A stretch of 64,000 bases of DNA, taken from Oxytricha trifallax. Its lineage: Eukaryota; Ciliophora; Spirotrichea; Sporadotrichida; Oxytrichidae. The notes below the pieces were generated by a model, which was not told the DNA's origin, did not search any database, and saw nothing but the letters and a program-made list of their open reading frames with translations. Of the stretch, positions 8,805 through 20,241 are shown piece by piece. Position 1 is the first letter of the stretch. Each line of letters opens with the position of its first letter. Location: the NCBI GenBank assembly GCA_000711775.1, contig ARYC01003933.1:1-64000 (forward strand), in the 5' to 3' direction. Made by a program: the position numbers and the translations under genes.

Positions 8805-11800
8805 ATGGAAAAGTCTAAGAGCTCCAACTTGAGAAAAAAGATGGTATATAATCAAAAATATAAAATATCAAATTAAATTTACTATCTTTTATAAATTTTA
8901 ATCATAAAATTAATGAGTCTAAATAATAAAATATGACAAAAAAATATTGATTTGTTTAATGTTTAATTTTTATAGTCTTTGACTAAGACAGATTGATAAA
9001 GATCTTAGAAGATGTAAAAAAGCTCGATATTCTAAAAGCACTCTTAGAAGACTCTAAAACTCATGAAAAAATACAGCCTTAAGAACTGCTTCAATAAAAA
9101 GATGGAATTTTGATAGGCGGACAAATTCATATATAATATTTTTAATTAAGTTAAAGATTAAAATATAATTTATTCTAATATTTCAGTAAAGAGTTATGTT
9201 TTTATAAAATATTTACGATATTATTCTTAAAATGAAATAAATTAGTTTTATAATTTTTATGTCAAATTCTGACACAATCAGAAATGATAAGAGATTACAT
9301 CTGGAACAGAGAGGAAACTGATAAATATATTTTAAAAACAATTTGCAAACAGCTTAAAATCATTTACAAGTCTAATGATATTGAAAATCTATTGTTACAA
9401 TTCTTTCACAATTCTGTCAAATAAATTATAATATTTTAAATATATAGAAAGTCATATCTGGGCAATTAATACATTTTTTATGATTAAAATATTATTCATT
9501 TCCTTGAAAATGCATCTCAAAAATACAATTATCTTTACAAAAACTTATAATTTGAAAAAAAAATATAATATTCCAATAAGAAAATCAAATTTACCATAAA
9601 TACTTTATAAAATTATTATAGCAAATATTTTATTCTTTATAATAAATTATTGTAAAAATGAATTTGTCAAATAGTACCTTTTCGACCTTGATTTACCTGT
9701 CGAAAAAATTCTAGTATAACCAAATTAATTTATTATTATATATTTTTCGTCATTAAAATTTATTCAATTAAAATTAAATTAAAATAGACAATCCCACATT
9801 TGAAATAAAAAATTAAATTTATTAGATTTGATTAAAAATAATTACATATGTTCTTTACTTAACAATATAAAATGACTTACTATTTAATAATTAAAATAAG
9901 GAAGAATTTAAAACTTCAAATTAAGATAGTTTAATATATGATAATACAAACCCTTTTATACTCAGACTTATTTTTTGTAATTTTATAAAAATTTCACAAA
10001 TTCATTATGAATTTCTCGATCTCTCTATTTTTTCGATTACATTAATTTCATTATACAATTCTTAATTATAGGGGGAGGTTTATTAAATGATTCAAGCTTA
10101 GATTCAATAGATTAAAATTCAGATTCTGAGGAGGAAAATAAATACAACATCAAAGATAAGTTAGAAGTATTCAAAATCCAACAGGAAGATTAACTTTATA
10201 AGTAACTGTAAAAGTCTTTATATGCTTTTGTATGGCATGATTAGAATCTAGATAACTATGAAAATTAAGCATACTATAAGTAATTGCTAGACCTTAAATT
10301 AAACTAAAAATTTGATTTAGTAGTTGTATTTTATTAGAAATGAATAGTTCTTTTGATGTTATTGAGAAATTAGATTTAGAATTTTTTTATCATTAATTAA
10401 ATTGAACATATCAGTTTATGACAAAATTCAAAACGCAGTTAATTACATTATAACTAATAGTGAACAGACCTTTATTTTAATAACCTCAGGGGCTAATGGA
10501 GAGAACTTTGTGAAGTAGGTTCATCACCTGGGCAATGTCAGATCAATCATAGTTTACTGCATGAATGTGTAGCTCCATTCTTAATGAGCTATAGAATATT
10601 ATATTTGATATATAGTGTTTGCATTTATAAAATGGGCTAAGAACTACAACAAAATATAAAAAGTGACAAATGCCCCAATCTACTTAAAGCAATTCTTGGC
10701 TTAAGAAGATAAAAACTCCAAGTAAACAATTAGAAAAGAGTAAGTTTTACTACAATAAAACATATAATTCTTGAATCTCTCTCTCTAAGAGTGGTTATAA
10801 TAAAATAAACAGAGTGATGTGGATGTCCACAAAATCATAGAGTAAAATAAAAAAGAAGAGAGCGAGTTCTTTTCTGAATCAACCTTGGATTATGCAAGGG
10901 AGCTGCCTATATAGAAATGTTTAAAATTAAAAAGGATTTGAGACAAAAAGTTCATCAAATAATTAAGATTTTTAAAACAATTTAATAATATAAATTTTAT
11001 GTTTAAGGAAAATATTAAGCTAAAATGATAATGATTAATAGTTGAGTTCATCGGATTTAAAACATTTATCAAAGATGTTTAATTCTAACAAATTCATTAT
11101 TTTAAAATTTGCATATTACAATTATTTTATTGAGAAATTGAACTCTTTAAAATTCTCTACAATTATCTTAATTATTTTATACTTTGTAAATTCTTCTTGA
11201 TGATACAGCATTTCATGACCCTTAAACCTAAACACAAATCCTCATTTCTCACACTCTTAAATAGTCACCTAACTTTTCCATAAAAAAGATCTCAAAATCT
11301 CTTAATGGCTTTAAAGATAAGTTTTTAGCTTTCACTCGCAATGCAAAAATAAATTGATTTGCATCATGAATAGATCACTTGCTATAAAGCTATTTTGCTA
11401 CCTCTATATATGATTGAGTATCTGACAAATTAACAAAATAAAGTTATGGTATTCAGGGGTTTTGAGCAATGTTCTTTTGTGAAATAGAGCTTAATAAGAG
11501 AAACTAAAGAATAGAAAGAGTATAAAGCTGGGGAATCAGTCGTTGTTCTCATAAATAATTTATATAATTAAAACAAGAATTTATTTGATAGAAAACATTG
11601 TATTTCGTTTTTATATTTCTCTTCCAAATTTAATCTAATCTTTTGAGATTCGGACTATCTCTAGTCGTTTTGCCTGACATGTAAGAAGCATTTAAAAATT
11701 AAATTTAAGTAATTTATACTATTCGAAAATGCTAAGTGATATCATTATCTTATTTTCTTAAAATATTTAATATATTTATATTGTTTGGACCACTGAGCTA

Positions 11801-11912
11801 CTTCCAAATCAAATCATCTGCTTTAGAAGATAACAGTCTATTAATTATAGATTTAGTTCACTTAGGGACATATCAACCAGTGCATGAGTTACAGTATGCT
11901 TGTTCTATTTGA
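8805..11912 (+). CDS. uncharacterised host gene, at least seven MDS pieces
   Basis: ATG 8805 (MEKSKSSNLRKK) joins across IESs with pointers AAAGAT, CAAATTC, TGTCAAATA, TTAAATT and AATG, each restoring frame. The predicted protein has a charged helical N-terminus (KLDILKALLEDSKTHEK), an acidic segment (DSIDQNSDSEEENKY), then a globular region with TFILITSGANGENFVKQV and NVRSIIVYCMNVQLHSQWAK (about 10460-10650), and a charged stretch ending TLDYARELPIQK. Further coding is at 11390-11560 (VMVFRGFEQCSFVK), 11640-11720, and 11770-11912 (PLSYFQIKSSALEDNSLLII, then TGA). The junction near 9714-10071 and those after 10915 are not fully resolved. I have a loose impression of similar GANG...FCMNV segments in ciliate proteins but cannot name a family. 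No function is proposed. Confidence 0.7.
8843..9003 (+). other. IES, pointer AAAGAT
   Basis: Direct repeat AAAGAT at 8837-8842 and 8998-9003. Keeping one copy joins ...NLRKK to ILEDVKKL in frame. 161 bp including one pointer. Confidence 0.85.
9129..9269 (+). other. IES, pointer CAAATTC
   Basis: Repeats at 9122-9128 and 9263-9269. The join restores GGQILTQSEMIRDY. 141 bp. Confidence 0.85.
9424..9673 (+). other. IES, pointer TGTCAAATA
   Basis: Nine-bp repeats at 9415-9423 and 9665-9673. The join restores FFHNSVKQYLFDLDLP. 250 bp. Confidence 0.85.
10301..10403 (+). other. IES, pointer TTAAATT
   Basis: Repeats at 10294-10300 and 10397-10403. The join restores LLDLKLNISVYDKIQ. 103 bp. Confidence 0.8.
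10587..10634 (+). other. IES, pointer AATG
   Basis: Repeats at 10583-10586 and 10631-10634. The join restores MNVQLHSQWAKNYNK. 48 bp. Confidence 0.75.
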
Positions 11913-12102
11913 TTTATAACGATTTGTCTGATATTAATTGAAAACTTATTTAATTTAGTTAAACTTTGATAAAATCTTAAGTTCTCTAACCTTTATTATG
12001 AACCTATTTATAAGTAAATTCTTGGAGTTAATAAATTATCTTTAAATTAGGAATTCTTAATTAAATTGGAAATAGACATGTAGTTATGTTCAGCATTTTT
12101 TA

Positions 12103-15100
12103 TCACTCAAAGGTTTGCTGAAATCTTTCTAGTAATGTTCTCTTGAGTCTTTTGTTTTCTTCTTTGTAGCGATCAACCTCACTCATGAATATATCGCCAC
12201 CTTGAGCAAGCCCTGTAAGAGATTACTATCCAACACTGCTGTGGTTTGGTTTTAAAACCGAATTAATATTTAAAATTAAAAATTATTATAGAGTAGTAAA
12301 TAATTTAGTGTGATTGAACTTTTAATTAATAAAAAGCATTCTCTAGAGCTCATTATTTAACTTATAATTAATTTTATATAGGTTCACTCATACCAATAAA
12401 GTCATCTTCTTCCTCCTACTCTTTCTCTTCTTCTTTCGTGCCTTATTTCCCATTAGCACTTACTTTACTATTATTAAGTGCTGCTTTACTCTAGCTTCCT
12501 TTCCCTTGTATAATTTCCTTGGTTACGATTGAGCTAACCCCTCCGCTCTTCAACTTAGAAATGGGCAAATTTTTGGCTTATTGAGAGGCATCTGGCTTCA
12601 TAATTCTTTGGCTAGATCTAACGATGTAATCTAATTCTTCCTATTCTTCAATGTTTGATTATAACCAGTTATCTTAATCGTTTTCTATCGATTTATAATT
12701 GTCCAGTCTTAGGTTTACCAAGAGATTTTGGTTCTCAAGTTCTTAGTTGTATATCTTTTGGAAGGCCTTGAGCTCCATGGGTTCGTAAGCTTTCATATTG
12801 GCTGTGAGTCCATACAAACTAAGGGGTCTGTAGATACAAACCAAGTTGGTAATTGCACCTCTGTCTTTGTGCAATTCTAAGGTTTTCAAGAGCTGAGAAC
12901 CTACTCCAATCAATTCACTCTTCTGGTTTAGAATAGAGGAGACTCCTGCTCCGATGTTACTGCTTGTTCCTGATAAATATAACAAATGAGTAAAATCAAG
13001 TAATATATTAAAATAGTACAAGAGCTGTGTGAATTTTGAGTTTGTCTAATTATTTATTAAAAAAATGATTACTATTGCTGGCCATTTCTTGGAGAAGTGA
13101 CATTTGAAGTCATTTGATGAAAATCTTGAGAACCAATATTCCAAATGTAAATCAGACCTTACTAATCTCCACTGATTAAATACTATCCATCAAATGTCAA
13201 GCACATAGCTGTCACTTTCTTCCTATATTTCAATTTCATTAAGACTTCAATCATTGCAAATAAATAATGAAAAGTGAGGCCCACACCAATTCTACTTTGG
13301 TATAAAACACTTACTTATGTTGAAGAGTTTTCTTCTACTTAGATTTCTAATCTGAACTTGATATTTCCAGAGAGTAGCAATAAATATTCTAGTTTTCACA
13401 TGCCAGATAAACATGTGATTCTAAGTTATCCACTGCCATTTTGTAGATTGGTGACTGCAACTAGATATTTTTAAGATTCCCTCAATAACTATTAATTATT
13501 TTAAATGGGGTGAGTGTTTGTATGCGAATGGATGGTAAATAATAATCAATACAGTTTATTAATTAAAATTTAGAATATAAAACAAAAATAAAATGAGAGC
13601 TACTTTCTTTATTAACAAATTCTCTTCTATGATGAAAAGTTAATTCAGGGGTATTCAAAGAGTAAGTGTTTGCATGCTACTTTGACTTTTTTAATAAAAA
13701 TTCTATTAATATGTCTCAATCATTATCAATCATAAGTTATTATCTATTCAATACTCTATATAAGACATTCTAATTTAATGATTGATTAAACATATTATTT
13801 TTATAGTACTCTGGAGAATACAACATTTTGCTATTTACAGTTGGAATTATATACTTAGATCACTTTTTAGAAAAGAAAATAAGAAGAGATTTAGAGAAAC
13901 TCATCTAAGTTAAGAGATAAATGGAGAGACTCTAGGAAGAATTCAAAGTTGGAATTTGATTACGAATATTTGTCTAATATCATAATAACCCCACTATTTA
14001 ATTAATTCATGTTTACATTTGTGAATTCTAATTAAATTGTATGATTTTATTCATCTATATTTATATGCATGTTTTTAAAAAATTGTCTCATCTTAATAAA
14101 TGAGAATTATTTACAGAATTTTATGGGATATTTTTAAGTGTACATTTAGCTGCAATATCATAAACCTTGAACAGCTTGTCAAGAGAGCAACTAAACAATC
14201 TATTGGAGTTATTCTGACTAAATTGGACTTATGTGACTTCAGCCTAATGATCTCCAAATTCGACAAGGCACAAAGAGTTCTCCTGCTCCTACATATTGTT
14301 CTGATTGTCTATTAATTGAGCTTGCTAACTCTGCATATTTGTCATCAAACTATAGACTAAGTTTTAGCATTTATATTGTGCTGATAGATATTTCACTTAC
14401 TCCTTCATAATCCAAACTTTGACTTTGCTATCTTTCCCTGCTGTAGCTACTAAGTCTCCTTAGCTAGAAATGTCCAAATCACTTATGCCCATATAGTGAG
14501 CTCCCTCAATCTCTCCTAATAGTTGACCATTTTATGCACTCCATATGTATAGCTTCCCTGTATTTTTAGTTCCTCCAATACAAATTGCTCCATTGAAAGC
14601 ATCGGTTTGCTTTAATACTGCCAGTTCTTCTTTTAGAGGGTTTAAAGAAAATAAATTAAATAATTTTTGTATTTTAAGAGGGAATCGTAAGAAAGCTTCT
14701 TTTTTGTCCCAACGCCAAGCTGTCAAAGTGGTCTTGTTTTAATGTGATGCCATAATGTAATTTGCCGAGTTTACACAGAGAGTGTTTTATGCTGCAAAGA
14801 ATTTCTTGTCCTATAAAAAGAAGTAAGTACCAAATAAATAATATCAAAGAGCGATCATTGTTTATCGATGAATATCTTTGTAAATGCAACTAAGCAAACA
14901 AAAAGACCTTGTGATAAGCTTTTTTCATATCTCTTATTAACTCATAATATCTCACTTACCACCATCGGTTCATAGGGTGCAAGAGTTTTTGGCTCCCAGA
15001 AGTTAATTTCATCATGCTATGCACTCGTAGAAGCAATCAGTAAATCAGAAAATTTGATGAGAGTTTGTTCTAATTGTTTAGCTTTATCGGCTTGAGCAGC

Positions 15101-15151
15101 GATCTGCACTTCGCCCTGGATCATTTATTGAGCTTTCTTCACGTGCTTCAT
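12103..15151 (-). CDS. WDR18/Ipi3-like WD40 protein
   Basis: Reads from ATG 15151 (MKHVKKAQQMIQGEVQ) to TGA 12103-12105. WD40 blades are visible in order: SDLLIASTSAQHDEINFWEP; AFNGAICIGGTKNTGKLYIW; GISDLDISSQGDLVATAGKD with KVKVWIM; EVTQVQFSQNNSNRLFSCSL; LACENQNIYCYSL; and TAMCLTFDGQYLISGDQQG with IYIWNI. The GGTK...LYIW, then AHY, then KVWI layout matches WDR18/Ipi3, a subunit of the Rix1/PELP1 complex in 60S ribosome maturation. The C-terminus is an acidic stretch, then a coiled coil ending KRTLLERFQQTFE, as in that family. A GT-AG intron probably lies at about 14815-14960. Three IESs are resolved; junctions between 12380 and 13080 are not. Family call fairly sure, orthology less so. Confidence 0.65.
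13476..14138 (-). other. 663-bp IES with a 12-bp pointer
   Basis: GATATTTTTAAG (+ strand) occurs at 13464-13475 and 14127-14138. Joining through one copy restores AKCTLKNIQLQSPIYKM in the WD40 gene. Confidence 0.85.
14359..14397 (-). other. IES, 3-bp pointer ACT (+ strand)
   Basis: ACT at 14356-14358 and 14395-14397. The join gives KVWIMKEQVYSLM in frame. An intron reading (GTAAGT...TTAG) does not keep frame. 39 bp. Confidence 0.6.
14641..14682 (-). other. IES, pointer AGAGGG (+ strand)
   Basis: Repeats at 14635-14640 and 14677-14682. The join restores AFLRFPLKEELAVLKQ. 42 bp. Confidence 0.8.
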
Positions 15152-15374
15152 TATTTTATAATAGAATTGCTTATAATATATAATATTGATTATACTATCA
15201 TTCTCTCATTATAAAAATACTTCTATAAACATATTTAACATAAAAATTTGAATATAGAAAAAACAAACTATTAGATTAATAAGATTGAATTTATATTAAG
15301 AATATAAGTAAAAATAAAAGTGAATTGTTAATCTCTAAAGATACATTTATATATTTATAATTTCAGAGGGGGGT

Positions 15375-17836
15375 TCACATGAGTGACTTAGTAACAAACA
15401 GATCTTTATTATAAAAGTTAATTTCCACTGGCATCCCCATAAATTGCCTTCCATTAAGTAAATTGTAGCAAGCAAAGCCACTGGTTACTTCTTCAAATTC
15501 CACAAAAGCCTTCCCAATCCAAATTAAATTAATTTTTTTCATGATAAAAATATATAGTATACAATTAATTTAATAGAATATTTATTATATTTTTAAGTAA
15601 ATAGCAGATGGCTTAACAGTCGAAGTTTACATCATATCAAGTGAGCGAGGCAGCAATAAAGTTCTTATTTTTCCAAATTTCTACAATTCCTAGGTTAAAT
15701 CCTTCACTAGCTCATCGTGCTCCTAGTCGTTGTCTAAGATTTATTGTGATAAAGCAAAAATAAAATATAACATTTATAATAAAGTAAAATGAGATAAAGC
15801 TGGTATTTTTATCTCCATTACTGTTGAAATAGTGGTGTAGCCATAGGATTGCTGGATGTATGAAGCCATTTATTAATTGTGCCTTTCTAGTTCATCAAAT
15901 GGATTATGCTGTTATACAGACTACTTGTCTATGTTGTACATATTCGCATTCATTTTATAAAAAGTATCATACATATGTATTCTGCTTTTTCATAACAACT
16001 TATTTATACAAAAATATTGGCTCAAATTTATATAATAATAATAACGATTCTACATGAACTTGCCAGTCTCATTAATAAAATCGTCAAGTTTATCTTCGAA
16101 CTTTTTCTTATCTTCCTCGCTAATTTGATTTTATTGTACAGTACTTGTGCTAGCCCCAGTTCTTCTCACATTTATGCTTCTACTGCCTATTTTCAAGCCA
16201 TTTAAGAATTAAATTGCGTTTTACACTCCCTTTTCATCAGTATACTCACAAAATGCGAAACCACGTGATTGGTCAATGTTATTATATGCAAATATAATAA
16301 AGATATAATACTATCTTGAGTTTTTTAATTTAATGGCAATAGTGTGCTTGACTAAATGGAAACTCTTTAATTAGCCATATCTAAGCAGTAAATTCTTTAT
16401 TTATTCTTCGTTGAATTCTTTGGGCAGACCACCAACGAATATCTTTAAAGGAGTTTCCTCTACCTTGGTACTTAAAACATATTTATATCTTTAAAATCAA
16501 TGTGACACTATATAAATAATATAATCCTAATTATAACTGGGTTTTATGACAATTTTTAACATTTTTTAAAACGCATGTTAACAAATCAATAAAATAATAT
16601 GAATCATTAAAAGAATAATAAATAATAAAAATTATTTTCAAAGGAAATAAATTGTTAATTCATAAATATCAAGTATTATATGAAGATAGGGGTTTATAAT
16701 GCCAAGAGCTGCTGTATTTTCAAAATAATATTGTGTATTTTATTATAAAAATGTCTATAATTTAAATGTATCAATTTAAGGGATAGGTCTCCTAGGTGGT
16801 ATTTAGGGGTATTTATCGTAATCTTCTGGACGTCTTATCCTCAAAGTAGAGTCCATGAACTTTATTCCATCAAGCTATATCAATATAAAATATTCCTTAT
16901 AAAACTTTATGTCTATGAAACTTATGAAATAAACTATATCATAGTGCTTGCTTCTTCTACAGACCTTAGCTCCAAGAATGTGTATCTCTTCTCTGGGTTA
17001 TTTTGGGATTTGATTACTGGGTCACCCTCCTCTAAGATGCCTCCAGCTTTTCTTAGGGTTTAGGTCAGAAATTGCACTACTTAAACGTCAGATTGACTTG
17101 TTGGAACACCTCCTACATATAATCTGCGGGAATGTATGTCAGTTCCTATCTATGAAGCTTAATAGGAAGGATTAAATATAGTATATGAAATACTATCTGA
17201 GTAATTATTCACTGTGGAAAGGCATTAAATGTTAAAAAGGATTACTAGAGATGGATGCTGAACCTCCCCCACCTATGGTAACTCCATTGCCTAAATTTAT
17301 GCTCAAACCCAACCCCAAATTAGTACAATTCTGCTGATTATTCTTAAACTATTAGATAGCCATAGATGCTGAGTTATTTAGTTTCAAACCACTTATCCCA
17401 CTTGATATTCTCCCTGTACTTATCCCACTTGAATTGCTGAGAGTTTGATTCAATTAAAGTTGCTGAGAAACTGTCATAGGCTAAGCTGATGCGTTGAAGT
17501 GTAAATTTAGGTCCAATGGCTATTAATGATTTATTGAGAAACCGCTTGTTGATGATTGAGTTGTACCAAGATAAATAAAGTTAACTCTTATGATAAGTGA
17601 AGATTTCTGAAAACATTCAAATTTCATTGGAATAAAATAAGATCAAATCTGGATCGTCTTTTTGAATTGGACTCTTCTTTCCTGTCTCTAGATCTACTTG
17701 ATTTTTTATTTGAAGCATCTCTTCTGCTTCGCTCTCTGCTTCTAGAATCCCGATCTCTCTTTCTATCTCTACTGCTCTTACTGGCTTCTCTAGATGATCT
17801 TGACCTCTTTCTATCTCTCTTTTTGTCTCCTCCCAT
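15375..17836 (-). CDS. U2AF large subunit (U2AF65-like splicing factor)
   Basis: ATG 17836 opens MGGDKKRDRKRSRSSREASK, an Arg/Ser domain of about 65 residues. A Gly/Asn/Ser-rich linker follows (17220-17570). RRM1 starts SRRLYVGGVPTSQSD (near 17140) and closes with DSTLRIRRPEDYDKYP (near 16830), the U2AF65 RRM1 signature. RRM2 starts TPLKIFVGGLPKEFNEEQI (near 16470) and continues SRGFAFCEYTD. The C-terminal homology (UHM) domain has DLTQELQKFGKIRTLLLP (near 15700) and GKAFVEFEEVTSGFACYNLL (near 15480). TGA is at 15375-15377. The protein recognises the polypyrimidine tract and 3' splice site. Several AT-rich interruptions separate these blocks; I did not resolve each pointer. The linker between the RS domain and RRM1 is longer than in animals. 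Confidence 0.9.
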
Positions 17837-18055
17837 ATTTGCCTGACTCTATATAAACAATTTATTATAATTATTGACTATTATTTATTGATATTATAAC
17901 ATCAGATACTCTATATGTTTATAACATATAATGACATATTGTAGTTATTGTTAAGAAATCTAAAAGTTTAAAAATTCCTGAATGCAGCAATCTTTTAAGT
18001 TTGATTTTAAATTAAACTCATAAATTTAATCAAAATTAATCAATCAGCAAAAATT

Positions 18056-20015
18056 ATGGCACAACAGAGAGACCAAGAGAAGCAGCGCATGTTCGATATT
18101 GGCGCTGAAGAGATGTGGACCCCCTTCCTCGAGGAAGTCAATGATCTCATGATTGAAGAGAAGGCAGCTAGACATGAGAACGATGGTATTAAGACTTCAG
18201 AGATTTGCCTTAGAATTGTAAGTTCTATGTTTTGACATTGAATTTGGAAGTTGATTAAAGTTGGTTGATTTTCCCCAATCTATCAATGAAACCTTAAAAA
18301 TCAAATTTCTCTTGATAATTTGAATTGTTAATCATTTTCAATAGTTAAGACTAGCATGGGACTAGAGAGACTTAGCTCGTCTCCGTGAGTTCTTGATGAT
18401 CTTGACCAAGAGAAGAGGTCAAGGCAAAAAGCCCATTGTTGACATGGTTCAATTGCTCATCAATGAATTCTTGCCTAAGTTGCCAAACAGAGAGGAGAAG
18501 TACTCCTTTTAATTCCGCAATAAATTAGGCTTATATTAAATACGACATCAAAAATATTTATAAAAGTACAACATGCTTCAAACAATCAGAGACGCTTCAG
18601 ATGGAAAGATGTTCTTAGAAAGAGAGTTTGCTTAAAGCATCAAGTGGCTGTGTGAGATGCTCGAGGAAGACGGCAAGGTTGAGGAGGCTACCAAGATTAT
18701 TCAGGAGATTCAGATATTAAATGATAACTATCAATATAGACATCGAATATAAATCTCGATTATGCTTTGATTTTACGATTCAATATCTGTTAAGCAATAG
18801 AAACATATGGATCATTGTAAACTTAAGAGAAAGTTGATTTCATTCTATACCAAATGAAACTTGTTTTGCTGAGAAGAGATTTCGTAAGATGCCAAATTCT
18901 CTCACGTAAAATCTCCAGAAAGCATTTGAATGAGGCAGGACTTGAGAAACAAAAGGTCTAGTACCACCATTTTATGATCCAGTATAGCTTTAATTATGAA
19001 TCATTATAGCAATTTAGAAGGATATAGTTGACATCCAATTTATATAGTCAATACTACGTCCATGAGAAGATGATCCTTGACACTGCCAAGTCTTATCAAA
19101 CCATCTATGACACTTACAATAAAAGCGATGCAGCTCTTAACTTAGATCCCACTGGCGAGCTTAAGGCAGTTGCTTTCCAAAACTTCATCATTTACTTGAT
19201 GGTTGGTCCCTACTCAAATGAGAAAGTTGATCTCCTTAACATTCATTCAAATTCAAATGCATATACAATTGCCATTTCATCGTCAGTTTTCTAAGTATTT
19301 TTAACCAAGATTTATTGTGAATTGCTGATCAATTATACTCAAGAGAACTTGACTAGCACGAATTAATTGCTCGCTTCATGAGAAAGTTCTTGAGCTATGA
19401 ATTGTTGCCATTCAACGACCAAGAAATCGAGCAGAGCTTTTCACAGTTTGAGCCATTCACCGCATCTAAGACTGAGCATGCTCAATTACACATGCAAGAT
19501 TTCTTGCGTTAACTCATCCAACACAATATCAGTTTTTTTCATGTATAAATTTAGTGAAAATTTCTTTCCCTTAGATCAATATGACCATTTAGTATTTGAA
19601 AAATTTACACTTATATAAAATAAATCTCATATCAGAGTGATTCAAAAGTACTACCAGAGAATAAAGTTGAACAGACTTGCTAATCTTGTAGGAGTCTCAA
19701 CTGACTTGGCAGAAACTGAAATTGGAGATATGGTTGTTAACAAGAGACTCGTTGCAAAGATCAACAGAATGCAAGGCATTGTCTCATTCCAAAAGAGCAA
19801 GTTCACTAACGATGTCTTATTGCGCTATTTCAATACTTTACATTTAAAAAAAAATTCAGGATTTTAAACATGCCTATTTAGAAAATTGTCTTTACTCTTT
19901 TATATTGAAACTAGCAATAAACGACTGGAACTACGACATCAGACACATGTTGGATAAGATTGAAAACACTTGCCATTTAATCAACAGAGAGAAAGTCGTT
20001 CACAATGTTCTATGA
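18056..20015 (+). CDS. RPN5: 26S proteasome regulatory subunit Rpn5 (PSMD12)
   Basis: ATG 18056 (MAQQRDQEKQRMF) to TGA 20013-20015. Seven IESs interrupt it. Removing them leaves 1350 nt, exactly 450 codons (449 residues), close to the 445-456 residues usual for Rpn5. Conserved blocks include CLRIVNHFQQLRLAWDQRDL, DMVQLLINEFLPKLPNREEK, EIQIETYGSLQTQEKVDFIL, MIQYYVHEKMILDTAKSYQT, and a C-terminal PCI domain with YYQRIKLNRLANLVGVS, DMVVNKRLVAKINRMQGIVS and FTNDVLNDWNYDI, ending HLINREKVVHNVL. Rpn5 is a lid subunit needed for Rpn11 assembly. There is no GT-AG intron: the apparent GTAAGT near 18218 lies in an IES whose 7-bp pointer restores IVNHF. All eight pieces are collinear (not scrambled). 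Confidence 0.97.
18220..18328 (+). other. IES, pointer GAATTGT
   Basis: Repeats at 18213-18219 and 18322-18328. The join gives CLRIVNHFQQLRLAWD, matching the Rpn5 alignment without gap. 109 bp. Confidence 0.9.
18504..18569 (+). other. IES, pointer AAGTAC
   Basis: Repeats at 18498-18503 and 18564-18569. The join gives LPNREEKYNMLQTIRD. 66 bp. Confidence 0.93.
18717..18799 (+). other. IES, pointer ATA
   Basis: Repeats at 18714-18716 and 18797-18799. The join gives EIQIETYGSLQ. 83 bp. Confidence 0.85.
18985..19053 (+). other. IES, pointer TA
   Basis: Repeats at 18983-18984 and 19052-19053. The join gives FMIQYYVHEKM. 69 bp; the reading frame stays open through it but the inserted residues break the Rpn5 alignment. 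Confidence 0.8.
19244..19323 (+). other. IES, pointer ATT
   Basis: Repeats at 19241-19243 and 19321-19323. The join gives KVDLLNIADQLYSREL. 80 bp. Confidence 0.85.
19533..19635 (+). other. IES, pointer ATATCAG
   Basis: Repeats at 19526-19532 and 19629-19635. The join gives LIQHNIRVIQKYYQRI. 103 bp. Confidence 0.92.
19820..19919 (+). other. IES, pointer TA
   Basis: Repeats at 19818-19819 and 19918-19919. The join gives FTNDVLNDWNYDIRH. 100 bp. Confidence 0.85.
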
Positions 20016-20241
20016 GTGTTCTAAGATTAATAAATTTGTGTGAGATTATTGAAAATAAATTCTCTTTTAACCTTATATTTCTGACTTATCATACCAAAAA
20101 AAGAGAATTTGAGTTAACTGGTATTAAAATCTAAATTAATAAAATAGATATTGAATGTTAGGATAAGCCTTAATATTTATATGTTCAAGGTTATGATAAA
20201 TTTAAATTTTGGTCTGATAGATTTATCCCAAAATCATTTTT

